64,000 bases of DNA from Sphingobacterium sp. R2 (lineage in GTDB: Bacteria; Bacteroidota; Bacteroidia; Sphingobacteriales; Sphingobacteriaceae). A program made the position numbers and the translations under genes. Below, one piece after another: positions 55,361 to 63,800 of the stretch. Under the pieces are notes generated by a model, which was given only the letters and a program-made list of their open reading frames with translations, had not been told where the DNA came from and ran no database searches. Each line of letters starts with the position of its first letter. The first letter of the stretch is position 1. The stretch is taken from the NCBI RefSeq assembly GCF_040760075.1, contig NZ_CP142884.1, positions 3,100,001 to 3,164,000 on the forward strand, written 5' to 3'.

Positions 55361-55412
55361 TTCCGTCGCTGTGGACGTTCACGCTGCCTTGAATAGCAGG
55401 CTTGTCACGGAA
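55361..55412 (-). promoter_or_regulatory. Three-way-junction leader structure before the MFS gene
   Basis: In the predicted 5' leader, an outer stem (TTCCGT with ACGGAA, 55361-55366/55407-55412) encloses two hairpins: one at 55368-55384 (GC-bulge-GTG with CAC-GC) and one at 55386-55401 (GCCT with AGGC). It ends 24 bases before the start codon. I do not recognise it as a known riboswitch class; stems are short, so it could be chance. Confidence 0.35.
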
Positions 55413-55541
55413 GGCTGGAGGTTAATGCTATTTTCAAAAATTTCATGACGCAAAGTTATAAAAAGCAAACCTTTCGTTCTATCCACTATTTTCCTTGCTT
55501 GGTCATTGATTCGTCAAATAAGAATAGCAGGTAAAAGAAAA

Positions 55542-55586
55542 GGCCCATTGCTCTGGCAATCGTGACGAGCCTGGGGCAATGGGACC
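55542..55586 (-). terminator. Terminator of the 55.6-60.5 kb operon
   Basis: CCCATTGC pairs with GCAATGGG, extended by GG/CC across one bulge, and the minus strand continues with TTTTCTTTT. It lies 20 bases beyond the stop of the DHDPS-like gene. Confidence 0.85.
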
Positions 55587-55605
55587 TTTTGAAGAGATTA
55601 ACCTA

Positions 55606-56667
55606 TTAGGATCTCGATTTTAAAAATTCCTTGACAAATTCATCGTCGTTTAAGTCTGGGTAGTCTTTATATACACGGTCTATTTCTTCTTGCTGTCCGA
55701 TGGATAGATTTTCGTTGGGGTTTAGGCACCAGGTCCCTTTCATCAGGCCTTGTCTGCGGAGCACCTCATGTAAGCCTGGTATACAGCCATGGAATGCATT
55801 TGCTGGGTCAAAAAAAGCTGCATTGCTGTCTGTTACAGCAATCGCTTTGCTCAGGAGATGACTTGCATGGAGGTTATTGGGGTCCTGTTTGTATGTTTTT
55901 ATTTCCTGAAGGAGTTCAACAGCTTTTGCGGTCCAAACAGCCCAGTGGCCTAATAGTCCACCTTTAAATTCTATGGCGACGTTTTCTCCCGCTACGGGGA
56001 AATTATACACGCTCATCAGATCGTTGACAATATTGTCATCATTGCCCGTGTACATGGCAATTTGATCTCGTCGGCAGGAGTTGGCTATAGCACGCATAAC
56101 GTCTAATGTTTGGTAGCGGTTGAACGACGCACATTTGATAGCGACAACGTTGTCGATTTCGGCAAACTGCTGCCAAAAGGAATAGGAGAAAATACGGCCA
56201 CCAACGGCGGGTTGAAGATAGAATCCAAAGACAGGAATAATGGCTGCTATTGCTCTGACTCGATCTAATATGGCATTTTCAGTCCAGCTCTGCAGGCCGC
56301 CCATACTCAAAAGTCCAATATCATAACCGTATTTAAGTGCAGTCGTTGCCTCCTGTACCGCTTGTTCTGTGGCACCGCAGATGCCCGCAATTTTGATAAA
56401 TGGTCGTTGGAGTGCCGCTTTCTCGACTTCTTCGCTAGCCCATCTCAATACGGTTTCAAAAAGGTTGATCTCGGGGTCACGGATTTCAAATTGGGTTGAA
56501 TGTACAGCTACGGCGATTCCACCGGCTCCACTGGCTATGTAATATTGCGTCAGGAGCCGTTGATGCTTCTCGTCAATGCTGCGGTCCTCATTTAAGGCAA
56601 GGGGATGTGCCGGAATAACCGTTCCTTCCCAAAGCAACTGTTGTAATTTGTTGTCTAAAGTTTTCAT
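55606..56667 (-). CDS. DHDPS/NAL-superfamily lyase, substrate unknown
   Basis: A 353-residue class I aldolase-like protein, longer than DapA (about 295). The Schiff-base Lys is probably K178 (NVVAIKCASFNRYQ) and the partner Tyr Y150 (FGFYLQPAVGG); the GTTGE loop is replaced by AVAVHSTQFE. It therefore probably performs a retro-aldol or dehydration on a keto acid and not lysine synthesis. Last gene of an operon with an SDR, an Nramp-fold transporter and a PQQ-type dehydrogenase; its start overlaps the SDR stop by one base. Sugar-acid or uronate-like substrates are a guess from the neighbours. Confidence 0.8.
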   Translation of the reverse strand: MKTLDNKLQQLLWEGTVIPAHPLALNEDRSIDEKHQRLLTQYYIASGAGGIAVAVHSTQFEIRDPEINLFETVLRWASEEVEKAALQRPFIKIAGICGATEQAVQEATTALKYGYDIGLLSMGGLQSWTENAILDRVRAIAAIIPVFGFYLQPAVGGRIFSYSFWQQFAEIDNVVAIKCASFNRYQTLDVMRAIANSCRRDQIAMYTGNDDNIVNDLMSVYNFPVAGENVAIEFKGGLLGHWAVWTAKAVELLQEIKTYKQDPNNLHASHLLSKAIAVTDSNAAFFDPANAFHGCIPGLHEVLRRQGLMKGTWCLNPNENLSIGQQEEIDRVYKDYPDLNDDEFVKEFLKSRS

Positions 56668-57689
56668 TAGAATTTTCCTTTTCGTTCTTGAAAATGCGTG
56701 TCCTTATTCCATAGTTCGCCGCCTTGGGTCAACCATTTGGCAGTAATGTCTATCGCTTCGCGTATGGTTGTTTTCGGATAGCCAAATAAACGATGGCATT
56801 CGGACGCATTGTTGAGTAAAGCGGTTCCGGCGGGTTCATTTACAAATATCGGCCTGGTGTTGAAATGCTCGGCAAACCGCTCTGCGATCCATCGTGTAGA
56901 AAGGATTTCAGGTCCCGTGACATTCAGTATTTTGGCTGGAGACTGACAGTGCAGTAATGATCTTAAGGCAATTTCGTTGGCATCTCCCTGCCAGATGACG
57001 TTGACGTTTTCGGTTGTCAAATCTATTGGGAGCTGCCCTTTGACCGATTTGGCAATTTCTACGAGCACACCGTAGCGAAAATCCACCGCATAATTCAATC
57101 GGTAGATCAGGGTAGGTGTACCGTTTTTCTTCGAAAAATACTCGAATATCCGCTCTCTCCCCAAACAGGATTGTGCGTATTCGCCGACAGGCTCCGGAGT
57201 TTTTTCCTCAGAAACGCCGCCATTGCTTATCGGTACAAATGGAAGTACGTTACCCGAAGAAAAAGCAACAATGTTGGAATCTTGAAAATGAGAAGCCACC
57301 ATTCCGGGAAGATAGGTATTCATCGCCCAGGTAAAATCTTCATTTCCCGTGGTGCCGAATTTATGTCCTGCGAGGTAAATGACATTCGGAACCTGCGGGA
57401 TCTTTTTGAGTTCTTTCTCATTCAATAGGTCACAGGCGATTGTCTTTATGCCTAGATCCTCCAGTTCCTGTTGAAGTTCCTTGGTTGAAAAACGCGAAAC
57501 ACCAATGACCTTTTTGTCTATTCCTGCAGCTTGAATGGCCCGCATGGCTAGTTTTGCCATGCTTGGCCCCATTTTTCCGCCAATACCTAGGAAAAGGATA
57601 TCACCTTGTATCTTTTTTATATCTTCAATTAGATCTAATGATGGTGCAAGCAGCTGCTGTTCCAATTCCGCTAAATTGTTATGGTCCAT
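56667..57689 (-). CDS. NAD-dependent epimerase/dehydratase-like SDR with altered active site
   Basis: A 340-residue extended-SDR protein with a Rossmann glycine motif (LFLGIGGKMGPSMA, residues 33-44), SSGNV (143-147) supplying the catalytic Ser, and Y171. The invariant SDR Lys of YxxxK is Cys here (YAQSC, C175), so classical catalysis is doubtful, or another residue compensates. No membrane segments. It lies between the lyase (1-base overlap) and the Nramp-like gene (7-base gap). Substrate unknown. Confidence 0.82.
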   Translation of the reverse strand: MDHNNLAELEQQLLAPSLDLIEDIKKIQGDILFLGIGGKMGPSMAKLAMRAIQAAGIDKKVIGVSRFSTKELQQELEDLGIKTIACDLLNEKELKKIPQVPNVIYLAGHKFGTTGNEDFTWAMNTYLPGMVASHFQDSNIVAFSSGNVLPFVPISNGGVSEEKTPEPVGEYAQSCLGRERIFEYFSKKNGTPTLIYRLNYAVDFRYGVLVEIAKSVKGQLPIDLTTENVNVIWQGDANEIALRSLLHCQSPAKILNVTGPEILSTRWIAERFAEHFNTRPIFVNEPAGTALLNNASECHRLFGYPKTTIREAIDITAKWLTQGGELWNKDTHFQERKGKF

Positions 57690-57696
57690 GTCTGAA

Positions 57697-58929
57697 TTAT
57701 TTGATTAAATTATAGAGATTACTAAAAGCAAGAAAAACGAGTAATATAAGTCCGAGGATAGCCCATAATCGCGTTAAGGGGCTGTTTCTGAGCGCGCCCA
57801 TAATTTCTTTGTCGTTCGCGATCAGAAAGAGGATAATACCAATAAAGGGGACTAAAAAAATGGTGATGCTTTGCGCAAAAACAATAAGCTCCAAGGGAAG
57901 ATTTCCGAAGATAAGCGCGATGGCAGACCCAAAAATCATGACCAAAGAAATAAAGAGTTTCACTTTAGGGTGATTGAGATCGTTGCCGAAGCCAAAGGTG
58001 TCGCCCAGTAAGGATCCGCCTAAGACGGCATTGCCGATCAAGGAGGAAAAGGAGGCACCGAATAGACCGATAAAAAAGAGGTGTGAAGCATAGGTTCCCA
58101 AAAGCGGTTCCAGTGCACGGCCCATCTCAGCGGCAGAATTTAACTTGATCCCTTGGGGATGAAGCGTATTTGCCGCACAGACCATAACGGCTGCACTCAT
58201 GATGCCAAGAATAATAATACCTATTCGGCTACCGATTATCTGTCGTTCAGTACGCTGTTTGTTGGCCGATAATTTTCTTCTTGATTGAACAAGATAACTT
58301 TGATAAAATGCGCCCACAATCGAAAAGCAAGAAGCCGTAAAAGCGATGATCAAACCTACTGATGAAGGTGGTATGCTGGGAATAAAACCTAAGAAAAAGT
58401 CCTGTGCGGGTGTCTTTATCATAATGGCTGTAGAAAGAAAAGCAAATAACATCAGGATGATAAGTCCAAGCATAAGCTTTTCCAATAGCGCGTAGAAAGA
58501 CTTGAAGAACAACAGTAGGATACCGATGACATTAAAAACGATGATCCATATTTTGGGGTTTGTCCCCGTGGCTTCCGAAACGGAAATAGAGACACCTGTG
58601 GCATTTCCCGATTGAAAGCAGGTTGCAACGAGGAAGATTCCAAGGCCAATGATGATGGATGTTGTTTTACCAAATTTCTGGCGAATTAAAACAAGTAAAG
58701 ATTCGTCTCTCGCGATACCGATACGTGCCGCCATATTGGTGAAAACCATCATAAAAAAGATGGCGACGACGACAACCCATAATAGAGAGAAGCCATAGTC
58801 TGCACCCATTTTTGATGTGATGGTCATTTTGCTGGGCCCGAAAACCAGGGCGGCGGTAATGATGCCGGGACCTAAGATGGATAGCCAACTTTTCAATAAA
58901 GAGGGTTTTGGCTCGAGGTTATTTTCCAT
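57697..58929 (-). CDS. Nramp-fold membrane transporter lacking metal-binding residues
   Basis: A 410-residue, about 11-helix protein of the Nramp family by overall sequence (LGPGIITAALVF in TM1, DYGFSLLWVVVVA, SYLVQSRRK after TM6). In metal transporters TM1 has DPGN and TM6 has MPH; here TM1 reads GPSK (residues 31-34) and TM6 reads CFSIVGAFYQS (201-211), with no Asp, Asn, Met or His at those places. Mn/Fe transport is therefore unlikely. Embedded in a catabolic operon, it more probably imports an organic substrate of the neighbouring enzymes. It is separated from its neighbours by only 5-7 bases. Confidence 0.82.
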   Translation of the reverse strand: MENNLEPKPSLLKSWLSILGPGIITAALVFGPSKMTITSKMGADYGFSLLWVVVVAIFFMMVFTNMAARIGIARDESLLVLIRQKFGKTTSIIIGLGIFLVATCFQSGNATGVSISVSEATGTNPKIWIIVFNVIGILLLFFKSFYALLEKLMLGLIILMLFAFLSTAIMIKTPAQDFFLGFIPSIPPSSVGLIIAFTASCFSIVGAFYQSYLVQSRRKLSANKQRTERQIIGSRIGIIILGIMSAAVMVCAANTLHPQGIKLNSAAEMGRALEPLLGTYASHLFFIGLFGASFSSLIGNAVLGGSLLGDTFGFGNDLNHPKVKLFISLVMIFGSAIALIFGNLPLELIVFAQSITIFLVPFIGIILFLIANDKEIMGALRNSPLTRLWAILGLILLVFLAFSNLYNLIK

Positions 58930-58934
58930 GAAAT

Positions 58935-60455
58935 TTATCGTAATGAGGTTAAATGCTGTTGGTTGATTTTAGGGGCAGAATTGCCAAAGTGTGTGCGGAT
59001 ATAATTGGTGATTTCAATGACCTCTTCATTTTTCAGGAATGAAAAAGATGGCATTGCACTTTCGTATTTGACGTTGTTTATTGTTTTGTCTTTCAGTCCA
59101 TGGAGGATAACCTGCAATAGCGGTGCTGGGGCGCCTTTGACAAGAGATGAATTGGCTAATGGGGGAAAGGTATTTGTAAGTCCCTTTCCATCTGCTTTAT
59201 GACAAGATGCGCAATAGGCTTCGTATAATGCCTGACCACTTTTGGCAGGGGAGTTGGCCGTGTTGGCTGCAAGGGGTTTAATCATTGGTGCAGAGGCTTT
59301 ATCGGTAATACGGAGACGATAGATCACATCGTCATCGGGTTTTGGAAATCCCTTTTGCGGATTCCAGTCACGATTGCTTGAACAGAAGTAAATGTCTCCA
59401 TTGGGTAAGGTCAATACGGATCTTAGCCGGCCAAGTTGATCTTTGAATAGGATCTTCTCATCGATGATCTGTTGACCATCGGCGGATAATTTTAGAATAC
59501 GTAAAGACTGATTTTTTAAAGTCGCGAGCAATAGACTATGTTGCCATTCAGGGATAACATTGGAACTGTAATACGCCATACCGGATGGTGCAACGACCGG
59601 AGTCCACGATTTAATAGGCTCCTGTCTTGGGGAGTTTTTGGCAATAGTTTTTTCCTTTTCCGTATCAATCATACCTTCGATCTGCGGCCAGCCATAATTT
59701 TTTAGGGGTTGGATCAGGTTGATTTCATCCTCGATGGCATCGCCATGTTCGGACGTGTAAATTAAGCCTTTTGCATCATGGGTAAGTCCCTGCATGTTCC
59801 GAAATCCCCATGCATAGACATAGCTGTTTGCAATTGGATTGTCTTTTGGGATGCTCCCGTCGAGATTGAGGCGTAAGATTTTGCCATTTAATGAGGTGCT
59901 GTCTTGCGCAAAGGTATCACTCGCGGCATCTCCTGTAGCCCAATATACTTTTTTGTCTGTCGAAACAATAACCCTCGAACCGTTGTGTCCGGTGTTTCCA
60001 GGAATCTGTAAAAGCAATTTTGGGTTTGACAACTTGCCTACCGGACTATAATCGTAGCGGTATAAGTTGGAGAAAATGAGACTGTCCTTTTTGCTGGTGT
60101 AAGAAAGGTAAAGATAGGCCTGTTGCTGTTCGGGTTGATACAGTGCCATTCCCAATAGTCCCAACGTGCGCTGGTGGTAAACGTCGGTGAGGCTGTCCAC
60201 TAAAGTAACAGCTTTTGTTCTAGTATCCAGTTTTCGTATACTTCCTCCAATTTCAGAAAACAGAATGGCATCGTTGATCCGGTCATATTGTAAATCCCAT
60301 GGCACATGGAGTTTTGTAGCTTCTTTTGATAGCGATAGTATGCTGTGCTCCAGTTGGATGTTATTTATTGGCTTACTTTCTCTTTCCGTCTCGGAAGAAC
60401 AGGAGGATAGTAGCGGGATCAGCGATACAAGCCAAATATAGGTTTGTTTTTTCAT
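58935..60455 (-). CDS. PQQ-type (soluble aldose/sorbosone) sugar dehydrogenase fused to cytochrome c
   Basis: About 506 residues from the ATG at 60455; the frame extends upstream to 60548 but 60455 starts a lipoprotein signal (lipobox SSC), and the extension runs through the promoter. Residues about 35-400 form a six-bladed GSDH-type propeller (LHVPWDLQYDRINDAILFSE, YAWGFRNMQGL, TSEHGDAIEDEINLI, YGWPQIEG). The C-terminal 90 residues are a class I cytochrome c with CASCH and a distal Met in the ESAMPSFSF segment. It probably oxidises a sugar or polyol in the periplasm and passes electrons on. First gene of the reverse operon. Confidence 0.88.
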   Translation of the reverse strand: MKKQTYIWLVSLIPLLSSCSSETERESKPINNIQLEHSILSLSKEATKLHVPWDLQYDRINDAILFSEIGGSIRKLDTRTKAVTLVDSLTDVYHQRTLGLLGMALYQPEQQQAYLYLSYTSKKDSLIFSNLYRYDYSPVGKLSNPKLLLQIPGNTGHNGSRVIVSTDKKVYWATGDAASDTFAQDSTSLNGKILRLNLDGSIPKDNPIANSYVYAWGFRNMQGLTHDAKGLIYTSEHGDAIEDEINLIQPLKNYGWPQIEGMIDTEKEKTIAKNSPRQEPIKSWTPVVAPSGMAYYSSNVIPEWQHSLLLATLKNQSLRILKLSADGQQIIDEKILFKDQLGRLRSVLTLPNGDIYFCSSNRDWNPQKGFPKPDDDVIYRLRITDKASAPMIKPLAANTANSPAKSGQALYEAYCASCHKADGKGLTNTFPPLANSSLVKGAPAPLLQVILHGLKDKTINNVKYESAMPSFSFLKNEEVIEITNYIRTHFGNSAPKINQQHLTSLR

Positions 60456-60494
60456 ATAGGATCTACGGTTATTCCTTTGATTTATTTGGTTAGT

Positions 60495-60525
60495 CAAATG
60501 TAGTTGAATAAAAATAAATATACAA
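60495..60525 (-). promoter_or_regulatory. Promoter of the reverse operon 60455-55606
   Basis: On the minus strand TTG (60525-60523), exactly 20 bases, TACATTTG (60502-60495), with the start codon about 40 bases further. Both boxes match the Bacteroidota consensus. Confidence 0.75.
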
Positions 60526-60538
60526 AAAATAAGTAAAA

Positions 60539-60548
60539 TTGTATACAA
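60539..60548. promoter_or_regulatory. TTGTATACAA operator 1
   Basis: A perfect 10-base palindrome embedded in AAATTGTATACAAAAA, 13 bases upstream of the -33 box of the reverse operon. The TnGTATACnA form resembles sites of GntR-family (FadR-like) regulators. No such regulator gene is in the window. Confidence 0.65.
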
Positions 60549-60620
60549 AAATATTTTATCAGCCTAGGCTAAATACGATTTAGTTTATAATTACACAGCT
60601 AAAAGAGCGGTGTTGTGGAA

Positions 60621-60652
60621 TTGTCACGAACTTGTTCGCCAGCCTATTTTTG
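60621..60652 (+). promoter_or_regulatory. Promoter of the terminal susC gene
   Basis: TTG (60621-60623), 21 bases, TATTTTTG (60645-60652). It predicts a leader of about 175 bases before the ATG at 60832. The second palindrome lies just after the expected start site. Confidence 0.65.
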
Positions 60653-60676
60653 TAAAAAAGTAAAAAAAATATTGAA

Positions 60677-60686
60677 TTGTATACAA
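60677..60686. promoter_or_regulatory. TTGTATACAA operator 2
   Basis: The same palindrome in the same context (AATTGTATACAAAAA), about 20 bases after the expected transcription start of the susC gene, a position suited to repression. It lies 138 bases from operator 1; a TTGTATTCAC half-match follows at 60700. Confidence 0.65.
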
Positions 60687-60831
60687 AAAATATATATTAT
60701 TGTATTCACTATGATAGCGATGGAAATACAATTTAGACCATATTAGGGGCGAGCGTTATGTTTCCTGAAAAAATACCAATAAACTAAAGAGCTTATAAAT
60801 CATTTATTTAACCACTTTAACCTGAGTATTC

Positions 60832-63800
60832 ATGATACTAAAGCAGATTAAAATCCGGGATGTAATAAACAGGAGTTGCCTTTTGGTGGGGCTACCTTTT
60901 ATTTCGATGGCTGCATTGGCAAATGTACCTTCTTCCCTTAACAATGGAAAGATTCCGATCTCGGATGTTTTAAACCCTTCGTCGGGTTTAGCTAAATTTC
61001 AGCAGCAGCTTGTCGGGCAGGTGCTGGACGCCAAAGGGCAGCCACTGTCCGGTGTAGAAGTGCGTAACCTTAAAAATGCAACTGTTACCGTTACGGATCA
61101 AGAAGGCCGTTTTAAATTAACGGGGTCCGTTTCCGATCAGATTCAATTTCGGTTAATCGGTTTTAATACAAAAGTGGTGTCGGGGAAAGATGTGCAGGCT
61201 TTGGTGCTTGATGCGAGCGAAAATGCATTGGATGAGGTTGTTGTGGTGGGGTATGGTAAGCAGAAAAAAGGCAACTTGACTGGTGCTGTGGCCAGTGTCA
61301 ATTTTGATCAATCGACCTCGAGTCGGGGTCTTTCCAATGCCTCGCAGGCATTGCAAGGTGTTATTCCTGGTTTGGCCGTAAGTCAAAACTCCGGAATGGC
61401 CGGAAATAATGCAGCGGATCTTTTGATTCGGGGATTGGGGACGGTCAACAGTGCTGGACCGCTGATCGTGGTTGATGGAATGCCCGATGTCAATATGAAT
61501 CGTGTGAATGTGAATGATATTGAAAGTGTGACCGTACTGAAAGATGCTTCTTCCGCTGCTGTATACGGTTCCAGAGCGGCTAATGGGGTTGTATTGATCA
61601 CGACAAAGTCTGGTAAAAGAAACAGTAGGACGGCTATTTCCTTTAGTGCCAACAAATCGCTGGTGAAACCTACCCGCTCTTTTGATTTTGTCAATAATTA
61701 TGCAAAAGCAATGACGGCTACTCAAAGGGCACAGGCCTATAATACGGCCGCATCTGCATTCAATTTTAAGAATGGAACCATCGACGAATGGTTGGCTTTA
61801 AGTATGATCGACCCGAGATTATATCCAAGTATCGATTGGTGGGATGTTATTCTCCGCAATGGTCAAAGTGGGAATTATAATGTTTCCATTAATGGGGGGA
61901 CTGAAAATAATAATTACTATTTGTCTGTCGGTATGCTGGATGAGAAGGGGATACAGATCAATAATGATTTTAAACGTTATAATGCTGCATTTAACTTCGA
62001 AACCAAAGTAACCAACACCATCGGTGCTGGAGTGCGGTTCTCCGGAAACTGGTCCGATTACCGTTATAACTACGAAGACGGTATGACTGCCAACTCGACA
62101 AGTGGGATGGATCTGTTTACCTCACCAGCAGGTATATTGCCTTATGATCCTATTACCGGTTTTTATGGCGGTGCAATGTCTTACAATGAAAGTCCGCAGG
62201 CCAATAATATTTATGCCGATTACATGACGCGCAACCAAAACCACCTGAATCAAAAGCAGGCTTTGGTGAATGGTTATTTAAACTGGAAGCCATTTAAAGG
62301 ATTTGAGGCTAAAGTGGATTATGCCCTAAATTATGATACGCGTTTTCAATGGAAGGCAGATATGCCGACAAAATTATATAACATCCGGACGGGATTGTCT
62401 ATCCGGGATCTTGTGCCGACAAATGATGGGATATATAATACAGACCGAAACAATTACAAAACCCAGCTGAACTTCAAATTGAGTTACGATCATAAGTTTG
62501 GCGCTAACCATGATTTCTCTGCTTTGGCCGTGTATTCAGAAGAATATTGGAACAATCGTGTTTTGGCAGGTAGTCGCTTAGATCGTTTGCATCCTAGTTT
62601 ACATGAAATTGATGGCGCTTCTGAAGACGTGCAAAATGTGTCGGGATCATCATCGGCAGAAGGTTTGCGTTCTTATATTGGACGATTAAATTATACGGCC
62701 TTCGGAAAGTATATGTTTGAAGGGAACTTCCGGGTAGATGGTTCATCACGTTTCTTGCCGGGTGATCAATATGGCTTTTTTCCATCAGCGGCAGTGGGCT
62801 GGCGGATTTCAGACGAGGTATTTATGTCGGCATTCAAGGAAAAGATCAGGATGAGTTCGGCCAAATTTAGAGCTTCTTATGGTTCTTTGGGGAATAATAG
62901 TGGTGTCGGATTGTATGAGCAGAAGCAATCTTTGGTCTCTAGTCCTTATTATTTGATTGACAATAGTACAGGAACAGGGTCTGTTGTCAAAGGGTTGATC
63001 AATAAGAAACTGATCAACTATGATCTTACCTGGGAAAAGACACGTGTGTTTAATTTGGGTTTGGATCTTGGATTCTTTAAAAATAAACTGACTGCGGAGC
63101 TGGATTATTACGAAAGAAAGACGATCGGTATGAACAGGCCTTCGGATGTATCCATGCATCTGACGGGTTTATTCACTGCCCCCCGACGTAATATTGGTGA
63201 TATGATGAATAAAGGGCTGGAAGCAAATGTTACCTGGAATGACCGAAAGGGCGATGTGGGTTACATGCTGAACTTTAATGTTGGGTATAACAAGAACAAG
63301 CTGCTGTCCTGGAATGAGCAGTTGCAAAGAGGTTCGGTATTTATTGATATGCCTTATAATTTTATCTATGCTTTCGAATCGTTGGGCATTGCTCAGTCTT
63401 GGCAGGATGTCTATAATGCTGTTCCTCAGGGCGCTTCCCCGGGAGATATTTTGTTGAAAGATGTCAATGGTGATGGCAAATTGGATGCGAATGACCGTGT
63501 GGCATATCCAGCTTATCAACTGGGTAGACCAAAGGTGAATTACGGATTTAGAGGTTCGGTGGACTACAAAGGTTTTGATTTTTCTTTCCTGTTGCAGGCT
63601 GCCACAGGAAGAAAGGAATTTTGGATGAACAAAGCGAATTCGAACTTTTTAGGAACGGCAAATCAGGCTATTACTGAGGACCAGTGGAATAATATGTGGA
63701 GCCTGGACAATCGCGATGCTGATTATCCTAAGTTGCTTCCAAGTACATTAGGATCAACGAGTCCAAATGCGTATTTGAGCACATTTTGGCTGCAAAACAT

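Noticed and set aside
61153-61725. Minus-strand open frame (190 codons) opposite the terminal susC gene
   Set aside because: The plus strand encodes the conserved SusC plug domain here; the antisense frame has no domain features.
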